Shown: one piece after another, positions 10,670 to 19,369 of the stretch | Layout: each line of letters starts with the position of its first letter | How positions within the stretch are numbered: position 1 is the first letter of the stretch | NCBI RefSeq assembly: GCF_023631325.1 | Contig: NZ_JALQDG010000001.1 | Coordinates: forward strand, 268,882-332,881 | Direction: 5' to 3' | Length of the DNA stretch: 64,000 nucleotides | Source of the DNA: Caballeronia sp. INDeC2 | Lineage (GTDB): Bacteria > Pseudomonadota > Gammaproteobacteria > Burkholderiales > Burkholderiaceae | Position numbers and translations under genes: made by a program | The notes under the pieces: model-generated | The model's database searches: none | Seen by the model: the letters and a program-made list of their open reading frames with translations, nothing else | What the model was told of the DNA's origin: nothing

Positions 10670-10751
10670 GCATCAAGGTTGCGGCATACGGCCGCACAGC
10701 CGGCGCGACGATTGCGCATACATAGAACGAACAAAGGCGAGGAAGAGCGCG

Positions 10752-11483
10752 ATGAGCAAGACCCACTTCGGATACGAAACGGTCGACGAACAGGACAAGG
10801 CGAAGAAAGTGGCGGGCGTGTTTCACTCCGTCGCGGGCAACTACGACTTGATGAACGACCTGATGTCCGGCGGACTGCATCGGATCTGGAAGCACTTCAC
10901 GATCGGGCAAGCCAAGGTGCGGCCGGGCTACAAGGTGCTGGATATCGCGGGCGGCACGGGCGATCTGGCGATGGCCTTCGCCAAGCAGGCGGGCGAAACG
11001 GGCGAAGTCTGGCACACGGACATCAACGAATCGATGCTGCGCGTCGGCCGCGACCGGCTGATCGACAAGGGCGTGCTGACGCCCGCGCTGTTGTGCGACG
11101 CCGAGAAGATCCCGTTTCCCGACAACTATTTCAATGTGGTTACGGTTGCCTTCGGTCTTCGTAACATGACGCACAAGGACCGCGCGCTGGCGGAAATGAC
11201 GCGCGTGCTCAAGCCGGGCGGAAAATTGCTCGTGCTGGAATTCTCGAAAGTGTGGGAACCGCTGAAGAAACCGTACGATATCTACAGTTTCAAGATTTTG
11301 CCGTGGCTTGGCGATAAAGTGGCCAAAGATGCGGACAGCTATCGGTATTTGGCCGAGTCCATCCGCATGCACCCGGACCAGGAAACTTTAAAAACAATGA
11401 TGGAACAAGCGGGCCTGGATCGAGTCGAATATTACAATTTGTCAGGTGGCGTGGTAGCGTTACACGTCGGGACAAAATTTTGA
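10752..11483 (+). CDS. ubiE: Demethylmenaquinone/ubiquinone C-methyltransferase UbiE
   Basis: SAM-dependent C-methyltransferase of ubiquinone (and menaquinone where present) biosynthesis. The 243-aa length and the motifs fit: the N-terminal signature [19 protein letters not shown], the SAM-binding loop [12 protein letters not shown] near residues 64-75, and the C-terminal segment [12 protein letters not shown] ending the protein. The start at 10752 (MSKTHFGYE) is the conserved one; earlier in-frame codons overlap the DUF971 gene. A Tim44-like gene follows by 25 bp, then ubiJ and ubiB, recalling the E. coli ubiE-ubiJ-ubiB operon with an inserted gene and terminator. Confidence 0.97.
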   Translation: MSKTHFGYETVDEQDKAKKVAGVFHSVAGNYDLMNDLMSGGLHRIWKHFTIGQAKVRPGYKVLDIAGGTGDLAMAFAKQAGETGEVWHTDINESMLRVGRDRLIDKGVLTPALLCDAEKIPFPDNYFNVVTVAFGLRNMTHKDRALAEMTRVLKPGGKLLVLEFSKVWEPLKKPYDIYSFKILPWLGDKVAKDADSYRYLAESIRMHPDQETLKTMMEQAGLDRVEYYNLSGGVVALHVGTKF

Positions 11484-11508
11484 TGTTCCACTCTCTAAAG
11501 GATTCGAT

Positions 11509-12513
11509 ATGTCCGATTCGCGCAAACCCCAATCCCGGGGTTTCCTGAATTTCTTCTTCAGGAAGGCCGGAATCTTGGCGCTGGCTGGCGTTATTGCGGC
11601 CGGCGCAATCTTCGCGGAAACGGCGGAAGCCAGACGCATGGGCGGCGGGCGCAGCATGGGCCGTCAGTCGGCCACGGCGACGCAGCAGCATCAGGCAACG
11701 CCGCCGTCGCAATCCATGCAGCAGGGGCAGGCGGCGCAGGCTCAGCGCGCGCAGCCCGCACCAGCTGCGGCGGCAGCGGCGCAACCCGCGCGCAATCGCT
11801 GGCTGGGACCGATCGCCGGTCTCGCGGCCGGTCTGGGCATCGCCGCGCTGCTGTCGCACTTCGGGCTGGGCGAAGCGTTCGCCGGCGCGATGGCCAACAT
11901 GATCATGATCGCGTTGATCGTGCTGGCGGCCGTCATGCTGTTCCGCTTCATCATGCGCAAGCGTCAGGGCAACAACACGCCTGCTTATGCTGGCGCGGGT
12001 TCGGCTTCGGGTTCGCCGTACGGCGCGACCACGCGCACGAGCCTGAATCAGGACCCGCCGCAAGTGCCGCAGCAGCCCACCGGCTTCGGTGCGAACTACA
12101 TCGAATCCGCGGCGCCGCAGCAGGCCGTGAATCCGAACGTGCCGGCCGGCTTCGACACCGACGCATTCGTGCGTAACGCGAAGGTCTACTTCGTGCGGCT
12201 GCAGGACGCGTGGGACCGTGGCAATGTCAACGACATTCGCGAGTTCACGACGCCCGAAATGTTCGCCGAAGTGAAGCTCGACGTCGATGCCCGCGGCAGC
12301 GCGCCGAACCGTACGGACGTGGTGCAACTCAACGCCGACCTGCTCGGCGTCGAGGATCGCGCGAACGAGTATCTCGCGAGCGTGCGCTTCCACGGGCTGA
12401 TTCGCGAGTCGGAAGGCGCGGCGGCGGAGCCGTTCGTCGAGGTGTGGAATCTCTCGAAGCAGAAGGCCGGCAACGAAGGCTGGCTGCTCGCGGGGATTCA
12501 GCAGGTAAGCTAA
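11509..12513 (+). CDS. Tim44-like domain membrane protein
   Basis: A 334-aa protein with an N-terminal hydrophobic segment (about 20-38), a Gln/Ala-rich low-complexity linker (about 45-95), a hydrophobic region likely to form one or two membrane helices (about 100-150), and a C-terminal Tim44-like domain (about 215-334, from FVRNAKVYFVRLQDAW to the end). Tim44-like domains form a lipid-contacting alpha+beta fold; the bacterial role is not established. It follows ubiE by 25 bp and is followed by a strong terminator before ubiJ, so it probably closes the upstream transcript. A link to membrane lipids or quinones is only suggested by location. Confidence 0.85.
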   Translation: MSDSRKPQSRGFLNFFFRKAGILALAGVIAAGAIFAETAEARRMGGGRSMGRQSATATQQHQATPPSQSMQQGQAAQAQRAQPAPAAAAAAQPARNRWLGPIAGLAAGLGIAALLSHFGLGEAFAGAMANMIMIALIVLAAVMLFRFIMRKRQGNNTPAYAGAGSASGSPYGATTRTSLNQDPPQVPQQPTGFGANYIESAAPQQAVNPNVPAGFDTDAFVRNAKVYFVRLQDAWDRGNVNDIREFTTPEMFAEVKLDVDARGSAPNRTDVVQLNADLLGVEDRANEYLASVRFHGLIRESEGAAAEPFVEVWNLSKQKAGNEGWLLAGIQQVS

Positions 12514-12598
12514 TTTCCTCGTCGCCATTCTGCGGGGCGGCGGTAGCTCCGGAAAACCGCGCGAAAGCGTCTCACGCAGATTTACCCCGTAGAATATG

Positions 12599-12632
12599 AC
12601 CCGCGCGAGCCACCGCTCGCGCGGGTTTTTTT
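12599..12632 (+). terminator. Strong intrinsic terminator between the Tim44-like gene and ubiJ
   Basis: A perfect 12-bp stem (ACCCGCGCGAGC, CACC loop, GCTCGCGCGGGT) runs straight into a seven-T tract. The ubiJ ATG begins only 12 bases after the T tract. Confidence 0.85.
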
Positions 12633-12644
12633 ATCTCCGAATCG

Positions 12645-13361
12645 ATGACGAACGCAGACGAATCCGCCCGTTTTGCAGCAAATCCCGCGTTGAAGACCGT
12701 GTCCAGTGGATTCGCGGCCGCCGTGAATCATCTGCTCGTACGCGAGCCGTGGGCGCTCGAACGCCTCAAACCGTATGCCGGCAAGCGCGTGAAGCTGTCA
12801 TGCACGCCGGTTTCGATCGCGCTCGTAGTGCAACCCGACGGCCTTTTCGCGGCAACCACCGACGCCGAGGCGGGCACGTTCGACGTGACCATCGCCGTGC
12901 CGCTCGATGCGCTGCCGGTGTATCTGCAAGGCGGTCAGGCGGCGGTGATGAAGCATGTCCGGATCGAAGGCGACGCCGAGTTCGCGACGACCCTCGCAAA
13001 ACTAGCGGAACATCTGCGCTGGGATCCCGAAGAAGACCTCGCGCGCGTAATCGGCGACGCGCCCGCGCATCGCGTTGGGCTCGTCGCGCGGGCGGTGCAG
13101 GAGCAGGCGCAGCGCACCGGGCGCAATCTGCTGGACACGTTCACCGAGTATTTCCTCGACGAGCGCCCGCAACTCGTGCGCAAAAGCGCGCTCGACGCGT
13201 TCAATGCCGAGCTTTCGAAAACGCGCGATGCCCTTGCACGCGTCGAGAAGCGCATCGAAAGAATCGAGCAACAGGCGAAACAACGAACCGAACAACCACG
13301 GCCGGCGAGCGGCGCCTCAGCGCGACCCGGGGGCGAGTCAGTGCGCGACTCGCACGAATAA
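12645..13361 (+). CDS. ubiJ: Ubiquinone biosynthesis accessory factor UbiJ (SCP2 domain)
   Basis: A 238-aa SCP2-type lipid-binding protein that in E. coli binds ubiquinone intermediates within the soluble Ubi complex. The SCP2 domain occupies roughly residues 15-120 ([20 protein letters not shown] and [20 protein letters not shown]), and a Lys/Glu-rich coiled coil lies at about 185-215, where homologues contact UbiK. It sits between the Tim44-like gene and ubiB, 22 bp before ubiB. Oddly, there is no Shine-Dalgarno sequence before the ATG and a terminator ends only 12 bases upstream; see findings. The ATG at 12645 gives the family N terminus, but the start is less certain than the identity. 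Confidence 0.9.
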   Translation: MTNADESARFAANPALKTVSSGFAAAVNHLLVREPWALERLKPYAGKRVKLSCTPVSIALVVQPDGLFAATTDAEAGTFDVTIAVPLDALPVYLQGGQAAVMKHVRIEGDAEFATTLAKLAEHLRWDPEEDLARVIGDAPAHRVGLVARAVQEQAQRTGRNLLDTFTEYFLDERPQLVRKSALDAFNAELSKTRDALARVEKRIERIEQQAKQRTEQPRPASGASARPGGESVRDSHE

Positions 13362-13383
13362 CGAGCTGAAGCACATTCGAACC

Positions 13384-14955
13384 ATGCGTTTTCTGCGTTT
13401 TCTCAAGATTTTTTTCACGATCGTCCGCTTCGGGCTCGATGAACTGGTGATGAGCGGCATCGACGATCGTCGCGTGCGCTTTCTCATGCGCATCACGACC
13501 TTCGGCCGCCGGTTCGAGATCGAGCGGGGCATCCGTCTGCGGCTCGCGCTGGAAAGTCTCGGGCCCATTTTCGTGAAGTTCGGGCAGGTGCTGTCGACGC
13601 GGCGCGATCTTTTGCCCGTCGATGTCGCCAACGAACTCGCCAAGCTGCAGGATCAGGTGCCGCCGTTCGATTCGGCGGTGGCGGTGTCGATCATCGAAAA
13701 GTCGCTCGGCGCGCCTATCGACGAATTGTTCGACGATTTCGAGCGCGTGCCGGTGGCGAGCGCGTCGATCGCGCAGGTGCATTTCGCGAAGATCAGGCAC
13801 GGCGAGCACGCGGGCAAGGCCGTCGCGGTGAAGGTGCTGCGCCCTGGCATGCTCCCCGTGATCGACTCGGACCTCGCGTTGCTGCGCGATGTCGCGACAT
13901 GGGCCGAGCGACTGTGGGCGGACGGGCGTCGTCTGAAGCCGCGCGAAGTCGTCGCCGAATTCGACAAATATCTGCACGACGAGCTCGACCTGATGCGCGA
14001 GGCCGCCAACGGCAGCCAGTTGCGCCGAAACTTCCAGGGGCTCGATCTGCTGCTCGTGCCGGAAATGTATTGGGATCTCTCGGCGCCCACGGTGCTCGTC
14101 ATGGAGCGCATGGTCGGCGTGCCGATCAGCCAGGTGGAGACCTTGCGCGCGGCCGGCGTCGATATTCCGAAGCTCGCGCGCGAAGGCGTCGAGATTTTCT
14201 TCACGCAAGTGTTTCGCGACGGCTTCTTTCACGCCGACATGCACCCCGGCAACATTCAGGTGAGCCTCGATCCGGCGACGTTCGGGCGGTATATCGCGCT
14301 CGACTTCGGCATCGTCGGGGCGCTGTCGGACTTCGACAAGAACTACCTAGCCCAGAACTTCCTTGCGTTCTTCAAGCGCGACTATCACCGGGTCGCGACG
14401 CTGCATCTGGAATCCGGCTGGGTACCGCCGAGCACGCGCGTCGAGGAGCTGGAAAGCGCGATTCGCGCGGTTTGCGAGCCGTATTTCGATCGCGCGCTGA
14501 AAGACATTTCGCTCGGGCAAGTGTTGATGCGCCTCTTCTCGACGTCGCGCCGCTTCAACGTCGAAATTCAGCCGCAACTCGTGCTGTTGCAAAAGACGAT
14601 GCTCAACGTCGAAGGGCTGGGGCGTTCCCTCGACCCCGAGCTCGATTTGTGGAAGACGGCCAAGCCGTATCTGGAACGCTGGATGAACGAGCAGATCGGC
14701 TGGCGCGGCTGGTACGAGCGCCTGCAGATGGAAGCGCCGCAGTGGAGCAAGACCATTCCGCAGTTGCCGCGGCTGATTCATCACATTCTGGCGGAGCACC
14801 ACGACGCGCCGAGGACCGGCAGCGACGAACTCATGCGGATGCTTCTCGCCGAGCAGAAGCGCACGAACCGCCTGCTCGTGACGCTGCTCGTCGCGGAGCT
14901 CGTCGCGATGGCGGGCGCGGGTGTCGTCGTCGCGCAGTTCTGGCTTCATCCCTGA
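13384..14955 (+). CDS. ubiB: Ubiquinone biosynthesis regulatory protein kinase-like UbiB
   Basis: Membrane-anchored atypical kinase/ATPase needed for ubiquinone synthesis, probably by extracting or delivering lipid intermediates. The 523-aa protein has the diagnostic KxGQ motif in [16 protein letters not shown] (about 65-68), an alanine-rich nucleotide-binding segment [11 protein letters not shown], the catalytic-loop equivalent FHADMHPGN and the metal-binding segment ALDFGIVG. A hydrophobic helix ends the chain (about 497-520), as in homologues. I start at the ATG at 13384 (MRFLRFLK); an open frame upstream overlaps ubiJ. A methyltransferase gene follows after 11 bp. Confidence 0.96.
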   Translation: MRFLRFLKIFFTIVRFGLDELVMSGIDDRRVRFLMRITTFGRRFEIERGIRLRLALESLGPIFVKFGQVLSTRRDLLPVDVANELAKLQDQVPPFDSAVAVSIIEKSLGAPIDELFDDFERVPVASASIAQVHFAKIRHGEHAGKAVAVKVLRPGMLPVIDSDLALLRDVATWAERLWADGRRLKPREVVAEFDKYLHDELDLMREAANGSQLRRNFQGLDLLLVPEMYWDLSAPTVLVMERMVGVPISQVETLRAAGVDIPKLAREGVEIFFTQVFRDGFFHADMHPGNIQVSLDPATFGRYIALDFGIVGALSDFDKNYLAQNFLAFFKRDYHRVATLHLESGWVPPSTRVEELESAIRAVCEPYFDRALKDISLGQVLMRLFSTSRRFNVEIQPQLVLLQKTMLNVEGLGRSLDPELDLWKTAKPYLERWMNEQIGWRGWYERLQMEAPQWSKTIPQLPRLIHHILAEHHDAPRTGSDELMRMLLAEQKRTNRLLVTLLVAELVAMAGAGVVVAQFWLHP

Positions 14956-14966
14956 ACATCGACATC

Positions 14967-15593
14967 ATGAGCGATCCGGCGACTCCCGACGTTCCCGATT
15001 TCCAGAACCGCGATCCGAATTCGCCGGGTTTCTGGGATGAACGCTTCGACCGGCAGTTCACGCCATGGGATCAGGCCGGCGTACCGGAGATGTTCAAGAC
15101 TTTCGTCGCGTCGCTGAATCAGCAGAAGGTGCTGAACGTACTGATCCCAGGCTGCGGCAGCGCGTACGAAGCGCTTTATCTGGCCGAACGAGGCTGGCCG
15201 GTGCGCGCGATCGACTTCTCGCCGGGCGCGGTCGAGGCGGCGCGTGCGCAACTCGGCGCGCATGGGGATGTCGTCGAAGAGGCGGACTTTTTCGCCTATG
15301 CGCCGCCGTTTTCGCCTGATTGGATCTACGAACGGGCCTTTCTCTGCGCGTTGCCAAAAAACCGCTGGCAGGACTACGCCACGCGGATGGCGGCGTTGCT
15401 CAAACCGGGCGCGCTGCTCGCCGGCTTCTTTTTTATCGGTTCGACGCCCAAAGGGCCGCCGTTCGGCATTGATCGCGGCGAACTGGACGCGCTGCTGTCG
15501 CCGCACTTCGAATTGATCGACGACCACGATGTGAACGGCTCGATTCCCGTATTCGCCGGCCGCGAACGCTGGATGACCTGGCGACGAATCTGA
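14967..15593 (+). CDS. TPMT-family class I SAM-dependent methyltransferase
   Basis: A 208-aa methyltransferase with the thiopurine S-methyltransferase pattern: FWDERF...FTPWDQAGVP near the N terminus, SAM-binding strand VLIPGCGSAYEA (about 53-64), the acidic end of strand 2 in AIDFSPGAVEAA, and a downstream FIYERAFLCALP-like segment (here WIYERAFLCALPKNRW). Bacterial relatives methylate thiols, selenium or tellurium compounds; the natural substrate is unknown. It begins 11 bp after ubiB and may share its transcript, but no part of the sequence ties it to quinone synthesis. Confidence 0.82.
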   Translation: MSDPATPDVPDFQNRDPNSPGFWDERFDRQFTPWDQAGVPEMFKTFVASLNQQKVLNVLIPGCGSAYEALYLAERGWPVRAIDFSPGAVEAARAQLGAHGDVVEEADFFAYAPPFSPDWIYERAFLCALPKNRWQDYATRMAALLKPGALLAGFFFIGSTPKGPPFGIDRGELDALLSPHFELIDDHDVNGSIPVFAGRERWMTWRRI

Positions 15594-15685
15594 ACCGCCC
15601 GGCTTGAAATCCGCCGACGGCGCCCCGATATATCGCGCCATCGCTCCTGCGCCCGTCGTCCTGAATTGCGGGGCAAGTTTGCGGC

Positions 15686-15691
15686 TATAAT
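15686..15691 (+). promoter_or_regulatory. -10 box for the zinc-ribbon/DUF502/aspS operon
   Basis: A consensus TATAAT lies about 44 bp upstream of the zinc-ribbon start, inside a 142-bp gap. The matching -35 is weak (TTGCGG at 15666-15671 would give a short 14-bp spacer). Confidence 0.5.
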
Positions 15692-15735
15692 TCAAGGCTT
15701 TGCAAGCGTCGACAGATCATTGTAGGAAGAGTGCC

Positions 15736-16089
15736 ATGCCGATTTACGCGTACCGCTGCGCACACTGCGGCCACGAAAAAGACGTGCTTCAGAAAATGAG
15801 CGATGCGCCGCTCACGCAATGTCCAGCCTGCGGAAAGGACACTTTCTCGAAGCAGGTGACCGCCGCCGGATTCCAGTTAAAAGGCTCGGGCTGGTATGTC
15901 ACCGATTTCCGCAGCGGCAACAACGGCGCAAAGGGCAACGCGGCCAACGCGCCGGCGGCGAAATCGGACGACGCTTCTTCGTCCGGCTCGGGCAACTCGA
16001 ATTCGGGCGACGCGGCGCCGGCAAGCACGTCGTCGTCGGATGCCGCCAAGCCTGCGGCGGGCGCGTCCGCATCGTCGGACGCCGCCTGA
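15736..16089 (+). CDS. FmdB-type zinc-ribbon regulatory protein
   Basis: A 117-aa protein with the FmdB/CxxC_CxxC zinc ribbon at its start: MPIYAYRCAHCGHEKD, then QCPACGK, giving two Cys-x2-Cys knuckles for one zinc (residues 8-35). The family was first named for a putative regulator next to formamidase genes; its actual role is unknown. After about residue 70 the chain becomes a Ser/Ala/Gly/Asn-rich, probably unfolded tail with no recognisable domain. In Burkholderiales this gene commonly precedes DUF502 and aspS, as here, so it probably heads that operon. Confidence 0.85.
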   Translation: MPIYAYRCAHCGHEKDVLQKMSDAPLTQCPACGKDTFSKQVTAAGFQLKGSGWYVTDFRSGNNGAKGNAANAPAAKSDDASSSGSGNSNSGDAAPASTSSSDAAKPAAGASASSDAA

Positions 16090-16224
16090 AGCGCCGAGCG
16101 GCCAGCGCGTCTGGCCAAATATCGCGCAGATGACCTCGCCGACCGCGCGCAATTGGGCGCGGCTCGCCTGCCAAGCCGAATCCTCGACACAGTCGGGAAC
16201 CGGCGCAGCCTCCGCCCCGTGTAA

Positions 16225-16887
16225 ATGACGACGAAAAAGACTACGCTGAAATCCGTGTTCCTCACCGGCCTGCTCGTGCTGGTGCCGCTCGCGATCACCT
16301 TGTGGGTGCTGGGCCTCGTCATCGGGACGATGGATCAGACGCTTCTACTTCTGCCGGAATCGTGGCAGCCAGAGCGCGTCGTCGGCTTCCATCTGCCGGG
16401 CGTGGGCGCGGTGCTGACGATCGCATTCATTTTCATCGTCGGGCTGTTGACGCAGAACTTCGTCGGCCAGAAGCTAGTGAAATGGTGGGACGCCATCCTG
16501 CGCCATATTCCGGTGGTCGGTCCGTTGTACACGAGCGTGAAACAAGTATCGGACACGTTGCTCTCGTCGAGCGGCAACGCGTTCCGCAAGGCGCTCTTGA
16601 TCGAATATCCGCGCAAGGGCTCGTATACCATTGGCTTTCTGACGGGCATTCCGGGCGGCGACGTGCTGAATCATCTCGACGAAGAGCACGTCAGCGTCTA
16701 CGTGCCGACGACGCCGAACCCGACGTCCGGCTTCTTCCTCATGATGCCGAAAAGCGAAGTCGTCGAACTGGACATGACCGTCGACGCGGCACTGAAGTAC
16801 ATCGTCTCGATGGGCGTGGTGGCTCCCGCCCCGAGCGCGCCGGCACCGGTCGCGCCCGCCCGCCGCCCCACCGAGCCGCCGATGTAA
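16225..16887 (+). CDS. DUF502 domain membrane protein
   Basis: A 220-aa inner-membrane protein of the DUF502 family. Two long hydrophobic segments are clear (about 10-38 and 58-78), followed by the family signature PVVGPLYTSVKQVSDTL and a soluble domain containing GFLTGIPGGD and VYVPTTPNPTSGFFLMMP. A Pro/Ala-rich tail closes the chain. The biochemical function is unknown. It lies between the zinc-ribbon gene and aspS, all on the plus strand, and is likely cotranscribed with them. Confidence 0.9.
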   Translation: MTTKKTTLKSVFLTGLLVLVPLAITLWVLGLVIGTMDQTLLLLPESWQPERVVGFHLPGVGAVLTIAFIFIVGLLTQNFVGQKLVKWWDAILRHIPVVGPLYTSVKQVSDTLLSSSGNAFRKALLIEYPRKGSYTIGFLTGIPGGDVLNHLDEEHVSVYVPTTPNPTSGFFLMMPKSEVVELDMTVDAALKYIVSMGVVAPAPSAPAPVAPARRPTEPPM

Positions 16888-16980
16888 TGCCGGCGCGCGC
16901 GAACCTGGAGTCCGCCGACGAAAGAGCGAGACCCGAACGCGCGAGCCGTTGATCAACGAACAACGAAAGACACAAACATC

Positions 16981-18783
16981 ATGTCGATGCGATCTGAATA
17001 CTGCGGTCTGGTGACCGAGGCCCGCCTGGGCCAAACCGTTTCGCTGTGCGGCTGGGTGCATCGCCGCCGCGACCACGGTGGCGTTATCTTCATCGACTTG
17101 CGCGATCGCGAAGGGCTCGTCCAGGTCGTCTGCGATCCGGACCGCGCCGAAATGTTCACGGTGGCCGAAGGCGTGCGCAACGAGTTCTGCGTGCAGGTGA
17201 AAGGCGTCGTGCGCGAACGTCCCGAAGGCACGGTCAACGCGAACCTCACGAGCGGCAAGATCGAAGTGCTGTGCCATGAGCTGACCGTCCTGAACGCATC
17301 GGTGACGCCGCCGTTCCAGCTCGACGACGACAACCTGTCGGAGACCACGCGCCTCACGCATCGCGTGCTCGACCTGCGCCGTCCGCAGATGCAGAAAAAC
17401 CTGCGCCTGCGCTATCGCGTCGCGATGGAAGTGCGCAAGTATCTCGATGCGCAGGGCTTCATCGACATCGAAACGCCGATGCTGACCAAGAGCACGCCCG
17501 AAGGCGCGCGCGATTACCTCGTGCCCTCGCGCGTGAACGCGGGCCAGTTCTTCGCGCTGCCGCAATCGCCGCAGTTGTTCAAACAGTTGCTGATGGTCGC
17601 GAACTTCGACCGTTACTACCAGATCACCAAGTGCTTCCGCGACGAAGATCTGCGCGCAGACCGTCAGCCGGAATTCACGCAGATCGACTGCGAAACCTCG
17701 TTCCTGAACGAACAGGAAATCCGCGATCTGTTCGAAGAGATGATCCGCCACGTCTTCAAGGAGACGATGGACGTCGCGCTGCCCGGGAAATTTCCGGTCA
17801 TGCTGTACTCGGAAGCAATGCGCCGCTTCGGTTCGGACAAGCCCGACCTGCGCGTGAAGCTCGAATTCGCCGACCTGACGGACGCCGTGAAGGATGTCGA
17901 CTTCAAGGTGTTCAGCATGCCGGCGAACTCGAAGGACGGCCGCGTGGCTGCGCTGCGCGTGCCGAAGGGGGGCGAGCTGTCGCGCGGCGATATCGACGGC
18001 TACACGGAATTTGTGCGCATCTACGGCGCGAAGGGCCTCGCGTGGATCAAGGTCAACGACAAGAGCCGCGGCCGCGACGGTCTGCAAAGCCCGATCGTCA
18101 AGAACCTGCATGACGCGGCGCTCGCGGCGATCATGGAGCGCACGGCGGCGCAAGACGGCGACATCATTTTCTTCGCGGCGGATCGCGCGAAAGTAGTGAA
18201 CGACAGCCTCGGCGCGCTGCGTCTGAAGATCGGCCATTCGGAATTCGGCAAGTCCACCGGCCTGCTCGAAACCGGCTGGAAGCCGCTGTGGGTCATCGAC
18301 TTCCCGATGTTCGAGTACGACGAGGAAGAGAACCGCTACGTGGCCGCGCATCACCCGTTCACGAGCCCGAAGGACGAGCACCTCGAATACCTCGAAACCG
18401 ATCCGGGCCGCTGCCTCGCGAAGGCATACGACATGGTGCTGAACGGCTGGGAAATCGGCGGCGGTTCGGTGCGTATCTTCCAGGAAGACGTGCAGAGCAA
18501 GGTGTTCCGCGCCCTGAAGATCGGTGCGGAAGAAGCGCGCCTGAAGTTCGGCTTCCTGCTCGACGCGCTTCAGTACGGCGCGCCGCCGCACGGCGGCATC
18601 GCGTTCGGTCTGGATCGCATCGTCACGTTGATGTCGGGCGCCGATTCGATCCGCGACACGATCGCGTTCCCGAAGACGCAGCGCGCGCAAGATCTGCTCA
18701 CGCAGGCGCCGAGCGAAGTGGACGAGCGCCAGTTGCGCGAGCTGCACATTCGTCTGCGTCAACCGGAGCAGAAGGCGCACTAA
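16981..18783 (+). CDS. aspS: Aspartyl-tRNA synthetase
   Basis: Class II synthetase charging tRNA-Asp, 600 aa and of bacterial length. The N-terminal OB-fold anticodon domain occupies about residues 1-110 ([18 protein letters not shown]), followed by motif 2 around [19 protein letters not shown], the bacterial GAD insertion (about 290-420) and motif 3 [16 protein letters not shown] near the end. The last 40 residues (after [11 protein letters not shown]) match the bacterial type. Some betaproteobacterial enzymes of this type are non-discriminating; that cannot be told here. A perfect hairpin terminator follows. Confidence 0.97.
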   Translation: MSMRSEYCGLVTEARLGQTVSLCGWVHRRRDHGGVIFIDLRDREGLVQVVCDPDRAEMFTVAEGVRNEFCVQVKGVVRERPEGTVNANLTSGKIEVLCHELTVLNASVTPPFQLDDDNLSETTRLTHRVLDLRRPQMQKNLRLRYRVAMEVRKYLDAQGFIDIETPMLTKSTPEGARDYLVPSRVNAGQFFALPQSPQLFKQLLMVANFDRYYQITKCFRDEDLRADRQPEFTQIDCETSFLNEQEIRDLFEEMIRHVFKETMDVALPGKFPVMLYSEAMRRFGSDKPDLRVKLEFADLTDAVKDVDFKVFSMPANSKDGRVAALRVPKGGELSRGDIDGYTEFVRIYGAKGLAWIKVNDKSRGRDGLQSPIVKNLHDAALAAIMERTAAQDGDIIFFAADRAKVVNDSLGALRLKIGHSEFGKSTGLLETGWKPLWVIDFPMFEYDEEENRYVAAHHPFTSPKDEHLEYLETDPGRCLAKAYDMVLNGWEIGGGSVRIFQEDVQSKVFRALKIGAEEARLKFGFLLDALQYGAPPHGGIAFGLDRIVTLMSGADSIRDTIAFPKTQRAQDLLTQAPSEVDERQLRELHIRLRQPEQKAH

Positions 18784-18804
18784 GCAGCTTTCGTTTTTGA
18801 TGTG

Positions 18805-18840
18805 ATGAAAAAGGCGCCGAGTGCGCCTTTTTCATTTTTT
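18805..18840. terminator. Terminator after aspS
   Basis: A perfect 13-bp inverted repeat ATGAAAAAGGCGC / GCGCCTTTTTCAT with a 5-base loop, followed by TTTTTT. The A-rich left edge would also let it work from the opposite strand. Confidence 0.85.
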
Positions 18841-18892
18841 GCGTTACAGTCTTTGGGCACATACACATAATGAAACGCGCGTTCATAAAGAC

Positions 18893-19369
18893 ATGCAGAA
18901 GCCGCCCAAAATCCCCGAATCCGTGCTCGTCGTCATTCATACGCCGGAACTCGATGTGCTCATCATCGAACGTGCGGATCACAAGGGTTTCTGGCAATCG
19001 GTGACGGGCTCGAAAGATCGCATCGACGAACCGCTCATCGAGACCGCCGCGCGCGAGGTGCAGGAAGAGACGGGCATCGTGCTCGGTAGTGCGTTCGTGC
19101 CCGAGAACGCGCTGCTCGACTGGCATCACAGCATTCAGTACGAAATCTATCCGCAATGGCGGCATCGTTACGCGGAGGGTGTCGTTCACAACACCGAACA
19201 CCAGTTCAGCCTCTGCGTGCCGCATTGTCTCGAAGTGACACTCGCGCCGCGCGAACACACCGCACACTTGTGGCTGCCTTTGCGCGAGGCCGCCGACCGA
19301 TGCTTCTCGTGGTCGAACCGGGAAGCCATTCTGCAATTGCCCGAGCGCCTCGCGGCGCATAGCCGATGA
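18893..19369 (+). CDS. nudB: Dihydroneopterin triphosphate diphosphatase (Nudix)
   Basis: Nudix hydrolase of folate synthesis that releases pyrophosphate from 7,8-dihydroneopterin triphosphate. The 158-aa protein shows the Nudix box as GSKDRID-E-PLIETAA-REVQEETGI, with six rather than five residues between the Gly and the first Glu. Identity as NudB rests on length, the FWQSVTGS segment before the box and HNTEHQFSLCVP, which recur in Burkholderia NudB proteins. Its stop overlaps the clsB start by 4 bp. The start at 18893 follows the aspS terminator. Confidence 0.88.
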   Translation: MQKPPKIPESVLVVIHTPELDVLIIERADHKGFWQSVTGSKDRIDEPLIETAAREVQEETGIVLGSAFVPENALLDWHHSIQYEIYPQWRHRYAEGVVHNTEHQFSLCVPHCLEVTLAPREHTAHLWLPLREAADRCFSWSNREAILQLPERLAAHSR

